Positions 25,372-35,458 of a stretch of 35,660 nt of DNA are shown here, piece after piece. Under the pieces are notes generated by a model, which did not search any database, was not told where the DNA came from, and saw only the letters and a list, made by a program, of their open reading frames with translations. Each line of letters begins with the position of its first letter. Position 1 is the first letter of the stretch. Origin of the DNA: Fidelibacterota bacterium (GTDB lineage Bacteria; Fidelibacterota; UBA8477; JABMPR01); assembly GCA_013203185.1 (NCBI GenBank), contig JABMOS010000079.1:1-35660 (forward strand), in the 5' to 3' direction. The position numbers and the translations under genes were made by a program.

Positions 25372-26463
25372 TTGGGTTTATTTTCTCTCATAGATCGCTA
25401 TCTGATCAGAGCTTTTTTTTCTACCATGTGGACGGTGCTTATTGGTCTGGTGGGAATATTCACAATCGCCGACTTTGTAGAAAAAATTGACAATTTTGTG
25501 GATGCTGGTGCTGGCGCCAATTTAATGCTGGTATACTATGGTTATAGTTTGCCTAATTTTATTGATATGGCCCTGCCAATGAGTATGCTCCTGGCCACAG
25601 TTTTCTCTCTGGGAACCCTCAACAAGAATTATGAAATTGCAGCCATGCGAGCTTCGGGAATCAGCATGCTCAGGATTGCTCGTCCCCTCCTTCTGCTGGG
25701 GCTCATCTTTACCATATTCCAGTTTATCTTTCAAAATCTTGTGGTTATGCCTTTCAATCATCAGCAAAAAGAGATTACCCGAAACATATTGAAGCCCAAG
25801 AAAAGTCCCCGAAAAATGAAGGAAGTGGTTCGCCAGGACGTAAACGGTAATATCATGGTGATTAAGTCTTATGATGTCCCTGATAATAGTTGCACCGATG
25901 TTTCAATTCTGGCCTACCAGGACTCTGGCATTACAGAAAGATGGGACTATGCCAAATTGCAGTGGGTTGATTCTTTGCAAGCCTGGGATAAATCTGAAGG
26001 ATTGAATCGTCGCTTTGATGCTGCAGGAAAATTATTGTTTTCAGAGATGAGTCTCAGTGATGAGCTACCTATCACACTCACCCCTGCAGATATTGTTAAG
26101 GAGCAAATCAGACCCAACGAAATGAATGTTTTTCAACTTGAGCAATTTATTCAGAAGAAGAAAATTCTGGGACTCAATCCCCACCGTTGGGTAGTAGACC
26201 TCCATTTCAAATTGGCTTTTGTCATGACTGGCTTTATCGTGATTTTTCTGGGTATAAGCTTTGCCCTGCAGGGCACAAGGGAGAACCTCGCCGTTGGGGT
26301 AGGAAAGAGTGTAATTGCGCTTTTTATTTATTACATCCTGCTAATCGGTGGTCAGAAAATTGGGTATAATAGCTCAATGCATCCTGCATTTGCTGTGTGG
26401 TTTGGAAATGTTGTCCTATTTATTATCGGGGGCTGGCAATTCTATCAAACTGCAAAAAAATAG
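25372..26463 (+). CDS. LptF/LptG family permease of the LPS export ABC transporter
   Basis: 363 residues of the YjgP/YjgQ family, which with LptB extracts lipopolysaccharide from the inner membrane and passes it to the periplasmic bridge. The N-terminus (LFSLIDRYLIRAFFSTMW) has the expected amphipathic start and first helix; helices also lie at about 55-75, 95-120 and, after a beta-jellyroll periplasmic domain (about 130-270), at about 280-300, 310-328 and 338-357. The only sensible start is the TTG at 25372, because TAG occurs four codons earlier and the next Met is inside the first helix. Whether it is LptF or LptG cannot be decided. It implies an outer membrane with LPS. Confidence 0.92.
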   Translation: MGLFSLIDRYLIRAFFSTMWTVLIGLVGIFTIADFVEKIDNFVDAGAGANLMLVYYGYSLPNFIDMALPMSMLLATVFSLGTLNKNYEIAAMRASGISMLRIARPLLLLGLIFTIFQFIFQNLVVMPFNHQQKEITRNILKPKKSPRKMKEVVRQDVNGNIMVIKSYDVPDNSCTDVSILAYQDSGITERWDYAKLQWVDSLQAWDKSEGLNRRFDAAGKLLFSEMSLSDELPITLTPADIVKEQIRPNEMNVFQLEQFIQKKKILGLNPHRWVVDLHFKLAFVMTGFIVIFLGISFALQGTRENLAVGVGKSVIALFIYYILLIGGQKIGYNSSMHPAFAVWFGNVVLFIIGGWQFYQTAKK

Positions 26464-26472
26464 GCTGAAATA

Positions 26473-26520
26473 TTAAAAGGGTAATTATGTTAAGCTGACC
26501 TGTAGTCAATTATCTTTTAA
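26473..26520. terminator. Inverted repeat between convergent genes, possible bidirectional terminator
   Basis: TTAAAAG plus TAATT (26473-26486) pairs with AATTA plus CTTTTAA (26508-26520) apart from a small internal mismatch. It lies between the lptG-type stop (26463) and the barrel gene stop (26510-26512) and overlaps the latter. It ends in a short T-run on the plus strand and A-runs give U-runs on the minus strand. Confidence 0.4.
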
Positions 26521-27883
26521 ACTGAAAACTGATTCCAAATTCAATGCCCTCTGCAGTTGCAAAAGACATACCGCCTAAGAATTTCAAGGCGAGATCAGCG
26601 TCAAACCAGATGAGGTGCACTCCCGCGCCAATAGAAGCTTCCTTCCCGTATGGACCACCAAATGCCATACCTGACCTGATGGGAACCATACCAAAACGTA
26701 TCCACTCAGCTCCTAGAGCCAATCTCCAGGATCGATCAGCAAAATAGTAATCATCCAAACCCGCGGAGAGATCTGCCATGATAATAAAGTCTTCCAGGTA
26801 TTGATAGCTACCTCCAATCCGAAACATCGCAGGGTAATTCATACGGAGGCTATCGGATAAAGGGACATCTGTTTCTTTAAACTTGAATAAACTATCAGAA
26901 TTCGCGAGCGCTCCAGTCACGTTTACACGATCAAGATCCAATGAATATAAGGTGCTAGATGCAAATTCTGAGCTGTCAGAAGATATCTGTAAAATATCTC
27001 GGATAGGGACAAGGGCTTCAATGATACCGATGTTTTTGGCAATAAAATTATCATCCTTACCCCAGTTGATGAATCCAATTACATTGTTAATGGCAAATCC
27101 AAACTGCCAGTTGTTAATTTTTCTCGTATTAAATCCCAAATCAACTGCCAGCCCATTTCCACCGATTGCCCTTGTATACCGATAAAAACTATCAGATTGA
27201 AGACCCGCTGCACGCGTATTAAATGCGCCTCCCGATGAATCCACACCTGCAAAGCCAATTCCAGCCAAATATTTAATGGTTGCACCCACATTATATTTCT
27301 CAAAAGGGATAGCAAAGGAGAATCCAAAATTGGTCACCATGAGTACATCCTGCCGCACAGAAAGATCCAGAGACTTGCCAATCTGATTACCTTCCAGCAT
27401 CATCTCAAAGAGACCTAGAGGTAACGAATTCTGCATGTAATACTCGACACCAGAGGTAAAAGCATAGTTTCCCAGGGATACATTTAATATGGGAATTGGG
27501 ACACTGACACCCAGTCCAAATGCGAACCCATCCTCTGAAAGTTCAGACAGCAAAAATTCTTTATGTGTTATATCACTCCCCTGCATCTTCGTTTCCAGAT
27601 CAAAGGGATTACCATCCTTATCACCTGAGAAATATTGGTTAAAGAGCGCGAGTGACATGAAATTATTAAAAGCAGTAATTTTGAAATCAAAAAGATCTGC
27701 GCTAAAGGTAAGGTCTTCTGTATATCCAAGATTAGCAGGGTTATAGCCAATTGCAGATATCCCCCTTGAACTCACAGTATATGCATTGCAAAGCCCAAGG
27801 CCTCGAGCATCTATGTGAGCCTGGCCGAAACCAGGATTCAGCCCCATACCAACTAAGAGGACAATCAGAAAGGACTTTCTCAT
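26510..27883 (-). CDS. Outer-membrane beta-barrel protein (DUF5723/PorV-like)
   Basis: 457 residues with a signal peptide (KSFLIVLLVGMGLNPGFGQ). The mature start HIDARGLGLCNAYTVSSRGISAIGYNPANLG is typical of FadL-, PorV- or DUF5723-type barrels of FCB bacteria, and the C-terminus alternates hydrophobic and polar residues and ends in FGISFQFKR. Function unknown. The ATG overlaps the TGA of the large secreted-protein gene (ATGA at 27880-27883), so the two are translationally coupled and may form a surface complex. It is the last gene of the minus-strand run starting at hpf. Confidence 0.8.
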   Translation of the reverse strand: MRKSFLIVLLVGMGLNPGFGQAHIDARGLGLCNAYTVSSRGISAIGYNPANLGYTEDLTFSADLFDFKITAFNNFMSLALFNQYFSGDKDGNPFDLETKMQGSDITHKEFLLSELSEDGFAFGLGVSVPIPILNVSLGNYAFTSGVEYYMQNSLPLGLFEMMLEGNQIGKSLDLSVRQDVLMVTNFGFSFAIPFEKYNVGATIKYLAGIGFAGVDSSGGAFNTRAAGLQSDSFYRYTRAIGGNGLAVDLGFNTRKINNWQFGFAINNVIGFINWGKDDNFIAKNIGIIEALVPIRDILQISSDSSEFASSTLYSLDLDRVNVTGALANSDSLFKFKETDVPLSDSLRMNYPAMFRIGGSYQYLEDFIIMADLSAGLDDYYFADRSWRLALGAEWIRFGMVPIRSGMAFGGPYGKEASIGAGVHLIWFDADLALKFLGGMSFATAEGIEFGISFQFKR

Positions 27884-30800
27884 TCGGAGGTTTCCCCTCC
27901 AGAACCAAACATGGGTCCTGAATTTAAAAGAAATTGCATATATGCAGTGACATCAATGCCAGCAGAAAATGGCAGCAGAGCGGGATTAGGTGTTTCTGAA
28001 ATCAGGAATTTGATGGCAATAAAATGGGGTTTATCCTCAATCAGCCAGCCTAATTCACCATAGGGTGTGGCATCCAGCATGAGCAATAATTGTGAATTGT
28101 CTTCGCTCAATGTCAAATTATATAAACTGTCTGCCACAGTAGGAAATGCCAGACCTGCGATATCCATCGCCGATGCAACACTGGCAAAGCCACTATCTGA
28201 TCGGCCGATGATAAAAGTATCTAGCATAGCGTATTTATGATGCTTGAGTGTTCCGTAAGTTGAGTCTTCGTCTACCTCAGTCAAATTGAAATCTGAGGAA
28301 TTTGAGAATCGACCAAATCCTTCCTGTCCGGGGATGGCTAATCCAGTATTTGGGTCAGTCATAGCTGCAGGCACCTTCAACTCCAGTGTTCGCACAACTG
28401 GATGAATAATCAGGGTATCCAGATTAAGTCCGAGAGTATCTATGGCACCATCTAGATCTCGGTCAGCTGCGACAAAGACTTGATTTTCAACTGAATTATA
28501 GAAGGGGAAATATGGAATATCAGAAACCAGGATTCGCATTTCAAATTCCAGTCCAATATCACTAAAAATTGTGGTATTGATGTTGGAGCTCAGCAACATA
28601 TCTGAATCATCTGGCACACCATTATCACCCACTAGCTGTTTTATAGTTGTCGAATCCAAGGCATCCATGGGAGTGAAAGTTGGCGAGAGAAATTGCACAC
28701 CACCACTGGCAATGCTCAGGTAAAATGGGATTTCAAATCGCCAGGTTCCTGATATTTTAGCACCTGCTGTGATTGATGTCAGTCCATCAGGTGAAATACT
28801 GGCATCTCCCCCAACTGATACAATGCTGGGCATCATGGCCATTAAATTGACGATGTTATTGTCTGCTGGGAAGTGTTGGACAATAGACTCATCCCCGTCA
28901 ACAGTTCGTCGAACATAATCACGACTAATTCGGATTTCAGTAGAAACCGGTGCAGCTGGAGAGCCTGCTTGAAAACTTACTGAATCTGGATCCAAGGCAA
29001 CCACAAGACTGTCACCATCTCTGAAACCTTTCACCTCAAGACCTAATCCCGGCGAAACACCGAACTCATTCTCCATGGTAATGGCAAGAATAGCTTCCCC
29101 AAATGTGACGCCACCAACAAGTCCTGGTAAACTCAATGGCTGTTCTTGATTACTCAATCCAAAATTGATATCAAAGAGTCCAACCAAGTCCTGAATTCGC
29201 AGTGATGTCATCAACACATTGACACCGATGGCCATTTCATCTGGTGGTGGGTAGGGGATAGTCGTCGGACCCCCATCTGAGCTAAATTGTATTTCTGTCT
29301 CTATAAGTAATGAATCTAAAGGTGTATCATCCCCTGTAAGATTGCTAAGCAAATGACCATCCAGGACTACAACTGTATCTCTTGTTTGTCCATCAGGTAA
29401 GGAGAAGGTTAATACTTCGTAGCTCCCAGCATCCAAGCTGTCTTGATCTTGATAAAAGTTTCTCAGTTTGATCCGCAAAACATCAATATCCAGACCCATT
29501 TGATTTTCCAGTGAGATACTTAACCGGTTGGTATCGGGGTCATCCACATTGTCTTTAAATGTGGCTTTCACGATCTGGACGCTAAAGGCATCATCCGGGG
29601 AAGTCGTATTCATATCCTGATATATGGACATGGTGGTATCACGCATATTGAGCTGGAAGCTTTCAAAACCATCAATATCCAGTGAGAAATTATAGTGGAA
29701 GAAAGGATTCACGCCCATGGGGAATAATAGGGTATCGCCATCATTACCATTAATTGTACCACCAAATTCAAAAATAAGGCTATCATAGAGAGCCACACCA
29801 TCCAGAGATGATGTTTTTACACTATCTTCATTATTGAGCATATACTCGGAAATATCCTCGAACAAATGATCATGAAGCGTGTCTATCCTGCCATCAGCAC
29901 TTTTTGTATAAACAAGGAGTCCAATATTAGATGATGTTAGGGGTAGTTGACTATTGATAATTGAAGAAATGGACCCCGTAGAAATAGTTACAGATTCAAA
30001 ACCTTCAATTGGCACATCAGAAGGCAGGGTGGATGGGTCTGGAAGTAATGCATAAGCCTCACGAACACCCGGTAAAGCCATCTCTTCAACCGTAATAAAA
30101 GCGCCAACTGGAAGGACGGGTACAAAAAGAGAGCTATCACATGTAAAAGTTTCTGGAAATGTACCACAGGGAGTACACCCACCAAGATCTTCCAGATTGA
30201 TAAAGCTCACTTGAATTTCATGTTCATATCCTGGCAGCAATACGTCTTGAGTTGCATTCAAGTTTGTGTCAGCATCACCAAAGGTTAACCTTATAGTTTC
30301 CGAGCGTACTGCAGTTGGATCATCACAGGTAGATGCCGGGATTTCGTCATTCGTGTAAGTCGGAAGACCATCCATCATATCTGTCAAAATTAGAACCGTA
30401 TCAACGGGGCCTAAATGGATACCCTCATCAAGGGTGGCAGGAAGCAGCGATCCAATATCTATTGGACCCACACCAAGGGCCATTGGATCCTGGCCAGGAA
30501 TGACAAACATATCCTCTGGAAGGGTTATGGGGGGTAAGTCGTTTTCAAGGGTGATGTACAGACCACCTGGATAATCCGCCAGGGTGTCCGGGAGTAAGAT
30601 ATCCATGATCCCATCACCATCAGTATCCACAGAATCACCATACACCTTAATGGTTCCCGTAGTATCAGAGGTTAGTAACCCATCGAAAGGATAATTTTCA
30701 GAAACCAGAGGGATGGTCAGCGTCATTTGCCAGGTCGGTAAGACCACCTTTGTGGGGAGCCCAAAATCACATTGCAGGACAAGGATGCCCCACAATATAG

Positions 30801-30930
30801 CCAGGACTATACCTGCTGACCGACCTCTAAGTTTTTGAATTTTGATTAGATGACCCTTCGTCCTAGTACCTGTAATGCTCAGGTTTAAAAGGACCCTCTT
30901 TTTTGAGACCGAGGTACTCAGCTTGATCAT
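27880..30930 (-). CDS. Large secreted beta-rich protein, probable lipoprotein, unknown
   Basis: Up to 1016 residues, no family recognised. A hydrophobic segment ([15 protein letters not shown]) preceded by KLRGR and ended by C54 looks like a lipoprotein signal, though Gln before the Cys is unusual. The rest is acidic, Asp/Ser/Thr/Gly-rich and beta-strand-like, with two Ca2+-binding-type motifs, DTDGDGIMD (about 102) and [10 protein letters not shown] (about 810). The only ATG in frame (30930) is 68 bases inside ahcY and lacks a Shine-Dalgarno, leaving a long tail before the signal. A rare start (ATC/ATT near 30846-30838, after GAAGGG) would give a normal signal peptide of about 25 residues. 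Coupled to the barrel gene by ATGA. Confidence 0.75.
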   Translation of the reverse strand: MIKLSTSVSKKRVLLNLSITGTRTKGHLIKIQKLRGRSAGIVLAILWGILVLQCDFGLPTKVVLPTWQMTLTIPLVSENYPFDGLLTSDTTGTIKVYGDSVDTDGDGIMDILLPDTLADYPGGLYITLENDLPPITLPEDMFVIPGQDPMALGVGPIDIGSLLPATLDEGIHLGPVDTVLILTDMMDGLPTYTNDEIPASTCDDPTAVRSETIRLTFGDADTNLNATQDVLLPGYEHEIQVSFINLEDLGGCTPCGTFPETFTCDSSLFVPVLPVGAFITVEEMALPGVREAYALLPDPSTLPSDVPIEGFESVTISTGSISSIINSQLPLTSSNIGLLVYTKSADGRIDTLHDHLFEDISEYMLNNEDSVKTSSLDGVALYDSLIFEFGGTINGNDGDTLLFPMGVNPFFHYNFSLDIDGFESFQLNMRDTTMSIYQDMNTTSPDDAFSVQIVKATFKDNVDDPDTNRLSISLENQMGLDIDVLRIKLRNFYQDQDSLDAGSYEVLTFSLPDGQTRDTVVVLDGHLLSNLTGDDTPLDSLLIETEIQFSSDGGPTTIPYPPPDEMAIGVNVLMTSLRIQDLVGLFDINFGLSNQEQPLSLPGLVGGVTFGEAILAITMENEFGVSPGLGLEVKGFRDGDSLVVALDPDSVSFQAGSPAAPVSTEIRISRDYVRRTVDGDESIVQHFPADNNIVNLMAMMPSIVSVGGDASISPDGLTSITAGAKISGTWRFEIPFYLSIASGGVQFLSPTFTPMDALDSTTIKQLVGDNGVPDDSDMLLSSNINTTIFSDIGLEFEMRILVSDIPYFPFYNSVENQVFVAADRDLDGAIDTLGLNLDTLIIHPVVRTLELKVPAAMTDPNTGLAIPGQEGFGRFSNSSDFNLTEVDEDSTYGTLKHHKYAMLDTFIIGRSDSGFASVASAMDIAGLAFPTVADSLYNLTLSEDNSQLLLMLDATPYGELGWLIEDKPHFIAIKFLISETPNPALLPFSAGIDVTAYMQFLLNSGPMFGSGGETSE

Positions 30931-32155
30931 CAGATAATGTGGTCAGCTTGGCATCCAGATGAGCAAGGTGCAGTCTGGCCACCTCTTCATCAAGTTCCTT
31001 TGAAAGGACCTGAACACCATCTGCAACCGACCCTTCGTAAAGTGCCATTTGTGCCAGCACCTGATTGGTAAAGGAGGTGGACATCACAAAGGATGAGTGA
31101 CCTGTGGCATTACCCAGATTAACCAGGCGTCCTCTAGAAAGAAGTACGATTGATTTGCCATCAGGGAACTCAAAACGATCAACCTGTGGCTTGATATTGG
31201 TTTCAGTGATTCCAGCATTGTTTTCCAACCAGGCCACATCAATCTCATGATCAAAATGACCAATATTGGCCAGGATGGCATTGTCTTTCATTTTTTCCAT
31301 GTGCTCACCACGAATCACACTTTTACAGCCAGTGGTGGTCACAAAGATATCACCAAATTCAGCAGCTTCTTCCATGGTCACAACGGAGTAGCCCTCCATG
31401 GCGGCCTGTAAGGCACAAATAGGATCAATTTCAGTGACGAAGACCTGGGCACCATAACCAGCCATAGACTGGGCTGAGCCCTTACCTACGTCTCCATAGC
31501 CAGCAACCACAATCTTCTTACCCGCCAGCATGATATCGGTACCCCGTTTGATACCATCAGCCAGAGATTCACGACAGCCGTATTTGTTATCAAATTTAGA
31601 TTTGGTCACTGAGTCATTCACATTGATAGCAGGGAAGGGTAATCCACCCTCTTCCATCAGCTGATACAGACGATGAACGCCTGTAGTGGTTTCTTCAGAG
31701 ACACCCTTGATCTGGGCATGCCATTCAGGGTGTTGCTCCAGGATAACCTGTGTGAGATCACCACCATCATCAAGCAGCAGGTTAGGACCCTTGCCATCAA
31801 ACCCCAGCGTCTGATCGATACACCACCAGTATTCTTCTTCTGTCTCACCCTTCCAGGCAAAAACAGGGACACCGGAATCAGCCATCGCTGCAGCAGCATG
31901 ATCCTGGGTTGAATAAATATTACAGCTGGACCAGCGTACTTCAGCTCCCAGAGCCGTCAGTGTCTCAATGAGGACTGCTGTTTGAATGGTCATGTGGATA
32001 CAACCGGCGATGCGTGCACCGGCAAGTGGCTTGCTCGCTGCATAGCGCTTCTTTAGTTCCATGAGACCTGGCATCTCTTTTTCTGCCAGAAACATCTCGT
32101 CACGGCCATATTTGGCCAGGTTGATATCTGCTATTTTGTAATCTAGTGTTTCCAT
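30863..32155 (-). CDS. ahcY: Adenosylhomocysteinase
   Basis: Reversibly splits S-adenosylhomocysteine to adenosine and homocysteine with bound NAD+, relieving inhibition of methyltransferases. 430 residues, the length of the bacterial and mammalian type without the large insertion. Motifs: [13 protein letters not shown] (54 on), [25 protein letters not shown] loop GYGDVGKG (219-226), [11 protein letters not shown] and the C-terminal KPEHYRY. It is downstream of metK in the same direction with a 125-base gap carrying a hairpin and a repeat. Its 3' end overlaps the only ATG of the next gene. Confidence 0.97.
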   Translation of the reverse strand: METLDYKIADINLAKYGRDEMFLAEKEMPGLMELKKRYAASKPLAGARIAGCIHMTIQTAVLIETLTALGAEVRWSSCNIYSTQDHAAAAMADSGVPVFAWKGETEEEYWWCIDQTLGFDGKGPNLLLDDGGDLTQVILEQHPEWHAQIKGVSEETTTGVHRLYQLMEEGGLPFPAINVNDSVTKSKFDNKYGCRESLADGIKRGTDIMLAGKKIVVAGYGDVGKGSAQSMAGYGAQVFVTEIDPICALQAAMEGYSVVTMEEAAEFGDIFVTTTGCKSVIRGEHMEKMKDNAILANIGHFDHEIDVAWLENNAGITETNIKPQVDRFEFPDGKSIVLLSRGRLVNLGNATGHSSFVMSTSFTNQVLAQMALYEGSVADGVQVLSKELDEEVARLHLAHLDAKLTTLSDDQAEYLGLKKEGPFKPEHYRY

Positions 32156-32202
32156 ATAATTTTGATGTGGAATCCTTTGAGGGATCCCTTCCTATTTTAA
32201 AT

Positions 32203-32243
32203 GTCTCAATAAATCCTCTCGCAGAGAACGCTGAGACGCAAAG
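32203..32243. repeat. GC-rich imperfect hairpin, candidate dispersed repeat
   Basis: GTCTCA (32203-32208) pairs with TGAGAC (32232-32237), and inside it TCTC (32217-32220) pairs with GAGA (32224-32227) across a GCA loop. The core, read GCGTCTCAGCGTTCTCTGCG on the minus strand, resembles an intergenic repeat of the CTTTGCGTCT-type that I recall from many environmental bacterial genomes. I found one copy in this window. It lies in the ahcY leader. Confidence 0.4.
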
Positions 32244-32256
32244 TTAATTATTTATC

Positions 32257-32281
32257 GACAAACCCCATTCACAAGTTTGTC
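32257..32281 (-). terminator. Hairpin at the metK stop
   Basis: On the minus strand GACAAAC and GTTTGTC form a perfect 7-bp stem with an 11-base loop, beginning at the last base of the metK TAG stop. Only a short AT-rich stretch follows (CGATAAATAATTAA), not a U-run, so it may protect or attenuate the transcript rather than end it fully. Confidence 0.4.
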
Positions 32282-33435
32282 TATTTTAATGCTTCCGTGA
32301 CTTCTGCTATCAAGTTTGTTTTTTCCCAGGGGAACTCATCACGACCAAAGTGGCCATATGAGGCAGTCTTCTCATACAGGGGACGTTTTAAATTAAGATG
32401 GCTAATAATGGCAGCCGGCTTAAGTGGAAACACTTCCCGTACCATGACCTCTAGCTCACTATTGCTGTGCTTTGATGTCCCGTGAGAGTCTACCAGAATA
32501 GAGATGGGTTCTGCTACACCAATGGCATAGGCCAACTGTACTGTACAGCGTTGGGCTGCTTTGGCGGCCACAATATTTTTGGCGATGTACCGGGCCATAT
32601 AGGCTGCGGAGCGATCAACTTTGCTGGGATCCTTACCAGAGAAGGCGCCACCACCATGGGGAGCATAGCCGCCATAGGTATCCACAATAATCTTACGACC
32701 AGTAAGGCCGGCATCTCCTTGAGGGCCACCCACCACGAAACGGCCAGTAGGGTTTACAAAAGTTTTAAGCGTGTTATAGTCTACCAGTTTTGCCGGCAGG
32801 ACAGGCTTGATCACATGCTCCAGGATATCATTATACATCTCACCCTTCACATCCACACCATCCTTGTGCTGATTAGAAATAACAACGGCTGTGATGGCTT
32901 CAGGTAGATGGGTCTCTGAATTGTACTGAACGGTGACTTGAGATTTACCATCGGGACGCAGATAAGGCACTTTGCCATTCTTCCGCACTTCAGCCAGCTT
33001 CTTGGTCAATTCATGGGCGATGTAAATGGGCATAGGCATAAAGGCGTCAGTTTCATCTGTGGCATAGCCAAACATCATACCCTGGTCACCTGCGCCTTGT
33101 TCGTGGTTCTGATCATCCACACCCTGTGAGATATCAGCAGACTGTTTATCGATACTCACCAGGACTGCGCAGGTCTTATAATCAAAACCCATCATGGAAT
33201 CTGTATAGCCGATACGTTTGATGGTTCGCCGGGCAATACGCTGGATATCAACATACGCTGATGTAGTAATCTCACCACCAACCATAACCAGACCTGTGGT
33301 TACAAAGGTCTCACAGGCAACTCTGCCCTGGGGGTCTTTTTCTAATATGGCATCAAGAATCGCATCTGATATCTGGTCAGCAATTTTATCTGGATGACCT
33401 TCTGTTACTGATTCTGATGAAAATAAATATGACAT
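32281..33435 (-). CDS. metK: S-adenosylmethionine synthase
   Basis: Makes S-adenosylmethionine from methionine and ATP. 384 residues, same as E. coli MetK. Signatures: [12 protein letters not shown] (GHPDK at 13-17), [12 protein letters not shown] (114 on), the P-loop-like [16 protein letters not shown], and the C-terminal DEFPWEK. I start at the ATG at 33435, where the family begins and GGAG lies 7 bases upstream; the longer frame to 33456 is a non-ATG extension. Its product feeds methyltransferases whose by-product is cleared by AhcY. No SAM riboswitch is recognisable in the 57 bases upstream. Confidence 0.98.
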   Translation of the reverse strand: MSYLFSSESVTEGHPDKIADQISDAILDAILEKDPQGRVACETFVTTGLVMVGGEITTSAYVDIQRIARRTIKRIGYTDSMMGFDYKTCAVLVSIDKQSADISQGVDDQNHEQGAGDQGMMFGYATDETDAFMPMPIYIAHELTKKLAEVRKNGKVPYLRPDGKSQVTVQYNSETHLPEAITAVVISNQHKDGVDVKGEMYNDILEHVIKPVLPAKLVDYNTLKTFVNPTGRFVVGGPQGDAGLTGRKIIVDTYGGYAPHGGGAFSGKDPSKVDRSAAYMARYIAKNIVAAKAAQRCTVQLAYAIGVAEPISILVDSHGTSKHSNSELEVMVREVFPLKPAAIISHLNLKRPLYEKTASYGHFGRDEFPWEKTNLIAEVTEALK

Positions 33436-33492
33436 GTTTAGCTCCAACTTTACCAATTATTCTAAACCCAATCCGGGTTTAACAATTAAAAA

Positions 33493-34470
33493 TTAATTCA
33501 ATTTCAATTCTGAGTAGTCTCCAACGTTCACTACTCTCTTTTGCCCCTCAGTCACCGCGTGGTCTCCAATGAGAGAATGGCTCAGGATCATATTCTTAAT
33601 GATAGCTCCCTTACCTACAATTGTATCAGTCAAAATTGCCCCACTTACCTCAGCACCTTTATCAATGGTTACATTTGGGCCAATCACACAGTCACTCACT
33701 TTTGCTTCGTCATGTATAAAGACTGGCGGGTGAATAATGGATCCACTACTATGCTCAGTCGACAAATGATGGTTAAGCAAAAAGCGGTGAGAATCTAGCA
33801 GAGATTCCTTGGTTCCGCAATCATACCAGCCATTGATTTCCACAGCTTCAATATGCTCTCCACTTTCAATCATTAACTGTAAAGCATCGGTTAATTGATA
33901 CTCTCCTCGGGTTTTAATATCATCAGCAATGAGTTTTTCAATTGCTGCCTTCAAGATGCGCTGGTCCTGAATGTAGTACATCCCCGCTAGAGCCAGATCA
34001 GATTTCGGATGTTCTGGCTTCTCAACAAGCTGAGTTATTAGGTGATTAGCATCTATTTCAGCAACGCCAAACCTTCTTGGATCATCTACTTTAACGACAG
34101 CTATTGCGTTTGATTTGCTTGCAACAAACTGTTTAAAATCTACATCAAACACTGTATCCCCGAGTAAAATGAGGACACTCTCCTCTTTATCTTCAAGCCC
34201 CTCTAAAACTGCGTGTCCCAATCCTTTTCGCTCGATTTGATAGGGAAAATCCAGGCGCAAGTGTGAATAATATCGATTAACATACTCCTCTACTTGCTCG
34301 CCCTTATACCCGACAATAATTGAAACTGAATCCACGCCTGCAGATTCAACTGCATCCAGAACATGACCAATCAAGCGTTTGCCTGCAAGGTTGATCATTA
34401 CCTTAGGAACATTTAAAGTATGGGGTCGTAGTCTTTTCCCAACACCTGCTGCAGGTATTATTGCTCTCAT
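33493..34470 (-). CDS. Sugar-phosphate nucleotidyltransferase with left-handed beta-helix tail
   Basis: 325 residues. The Rossmann-like nucleotidyltransferase domain (1 to about 235) opens MRAIIPAAGVGKRLRPHTL, the G-x-G-x-R-L-x-P signature, then PKVMINLAGKRLIGHVL, the metal Asp in LLGDTVFDVD, and VEKPEHP; it is related to RmlA, GalU and archaeal glucose-1-phosphate thymidylyltransferases. The C-terminal part (about 245-315) is a hexapeptide beta-helix (DCVIGPNVTIDKGAEVSGAIL), as in GlmU-type enzymes, but here probably structural. It activates a sugar 1-phosphate to an NDP-sugar for cell-surface glycans; sugar and nucleotide are not decidable. It starts 3 bases after the MCE gene ends. Confidence 0.9.
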   Translation of the reverse strand: MRAIIPAAGVGKRLRPHTLNVPKVMINLAGKRLIGHVLDAVESAGVDSVSIIVGYKGEQVEEYVNRYYSHLRLDFPYQIERKGLGHAVLEGLEDKEESVLILLGDTVFDVDFKQFVASKSNAIAVVKVDDPRRFGVAEIDANHLITQLVEKPEHPKSDLALAGMYYIQDQRILKAAIEKLIADDIKTRGEYQLTDALQLMIESGEHIEAVEINGWYDCGTKESLLDSHRFLLNHHLSTEHSSGSIIHPPVFIHDEAKVSDCVIGPNVTIDKGAEVSGAILTDTIVGKGAIIKNMILSHSLIGDHAVTEGQKRVVNVGDYSELKLN

Positions 34471-34473
34471 TGA

Positions 34474-35433
34474 TTATTTCCCTCCACCAAACATATCTAC
34501 CTTGACGTTAACATGTTCTAGATACTTTTTAGGGTTGTCCTTAATCTCCTTCACAATCTCATTGATGTTATATGAGATGCTGTCCAATCTCTGATAGAGT
34601 GAATCAGAGGTTGTTAATCTCCCCAGGCTAGAAGTGGGATCCTTGAGCCTCACACTCAGACGGTTTAAATCCTCCCCAATTTTATCCAGACTGGAAAGGG
34701 AACGACTCAACTTATTTTTATTGTCATCCACTACCTTATTCAAAGTGAATGAAACGTCTTTCAAGTTAGTTATAATCGTATCAATATCGCCGCTCTTCGT
34801 GTCTACCATATTTTCAGCTTGTTGCAAAGCACCCTTCATGGCTAATAATCCAGGCTTGATGTCTGCTACCATGAGAGAATCGATTAATTTTGATGTTTTG
34901 TGGATGGAGTGGAGACTAGCCTGGACATCCTCCTCCATCGATTTATTGAGTAGAAGTAATGTTTTATTGAAGTTCCCCAGCAGCGTTTGAAAATCAGTTG
35001 AGATTGCACCTGTCGTTTCGAAGATATCTTCAAGACCACCGGCAAAAGTCCCCCTGAATACACCATGCTCGCCAAGGTGTATTCCAGAACTTCCTGGGCT
35101 TACTTCTACTTTTTTTGATCCTAATAATTCCTGGTTTGAAATAATGGCAGCGGCATCACTATATAAAGTAATATCCTTGTCCACCCCAATAATGATATCT
35201 ACAGAGTCCTCTCTGACAATAAAGTCATCAACAATGCCCTTTGGAACACCCGATACGGTTACCGGGTCGCCCTCTTCCAGTCCACTGGCGCGAGCGACCC
35301 GAACCGTATAATAGCTCCTTGAGGAAAAGATGTCTGCCTTATTCCCCCACATGATTCCCATGACTGTAGCAGTCAGGATTATCAGAACAACAACACCAAC
35401 AATTATTTCTTGTCTTTTTTCCTCAGGTCTCAT
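34474..35433 (-). CDS. MCE/MlaD family lipid-transport protein
   Basis: 319 residues: one N-terminal membrane helix (about 10-29), an MCE domain (about 40-115; YYTVRVARASGLEEGDPVTVSGVPKGIVDDF), then a long alpha-helical, coiled-coil region and a conserved end KDNPKKYLEHVNV. MCE proteins form rings or tubes in the periplasm that carry phospholipids between membranes with an ABC transporter (MlaE/MlaF). Those partner genes are not in the window; they may lie beyond hpf or elsewhere. It begins 25 bases after the hpf stop. Confidence 0.9.
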   Translation of the reverse strand: MRPEEKRQEIIVGVVVLIILTATVMGIMWGNKADIFSSRSYYTVRVARASGLEEGDPVTVSGVPKGIVDDFIVREDSVDIIIGVDKDITLYSDAAAIISNQELLGSKKVEVSPGSSGIHLGEHGVFRGTFAGGLEDIFETTGAISTDFQTLLGNFNKTLLLLNKSMEEDVQASLHSIHKTSKLIDSLMVADIKPGLLAMKGALQQAENMVDTKSGDIDTIITNLKDVSFTLNKVVDDNKNKLSRSLSSLDKIGEDLNRLSVRLKDPTSSLGRLTTSDSLYQRLDSISYNINEIVKEIKDNPKKYLEHVNVKVDMFGGGK

Positions 35434-35458
35434 CTTATTTATTGCTTTCTGGTCTCAT

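Noticed and set aside
32156-32280. SAH or SAM riboswitch ahead of ahcY or metK
   Set aside because: The ahcY leader has a simple hairpin and a repeat-like element but none of the known SAH or SAM aptamer cores that I can recognise, and the metK leader is only 57 bases with no such structure.
32482-33129. Plus-strand frames opposite metK
   Set aside because: Shadows of metK; no Shine-Dalgarno and no recognisable domain.
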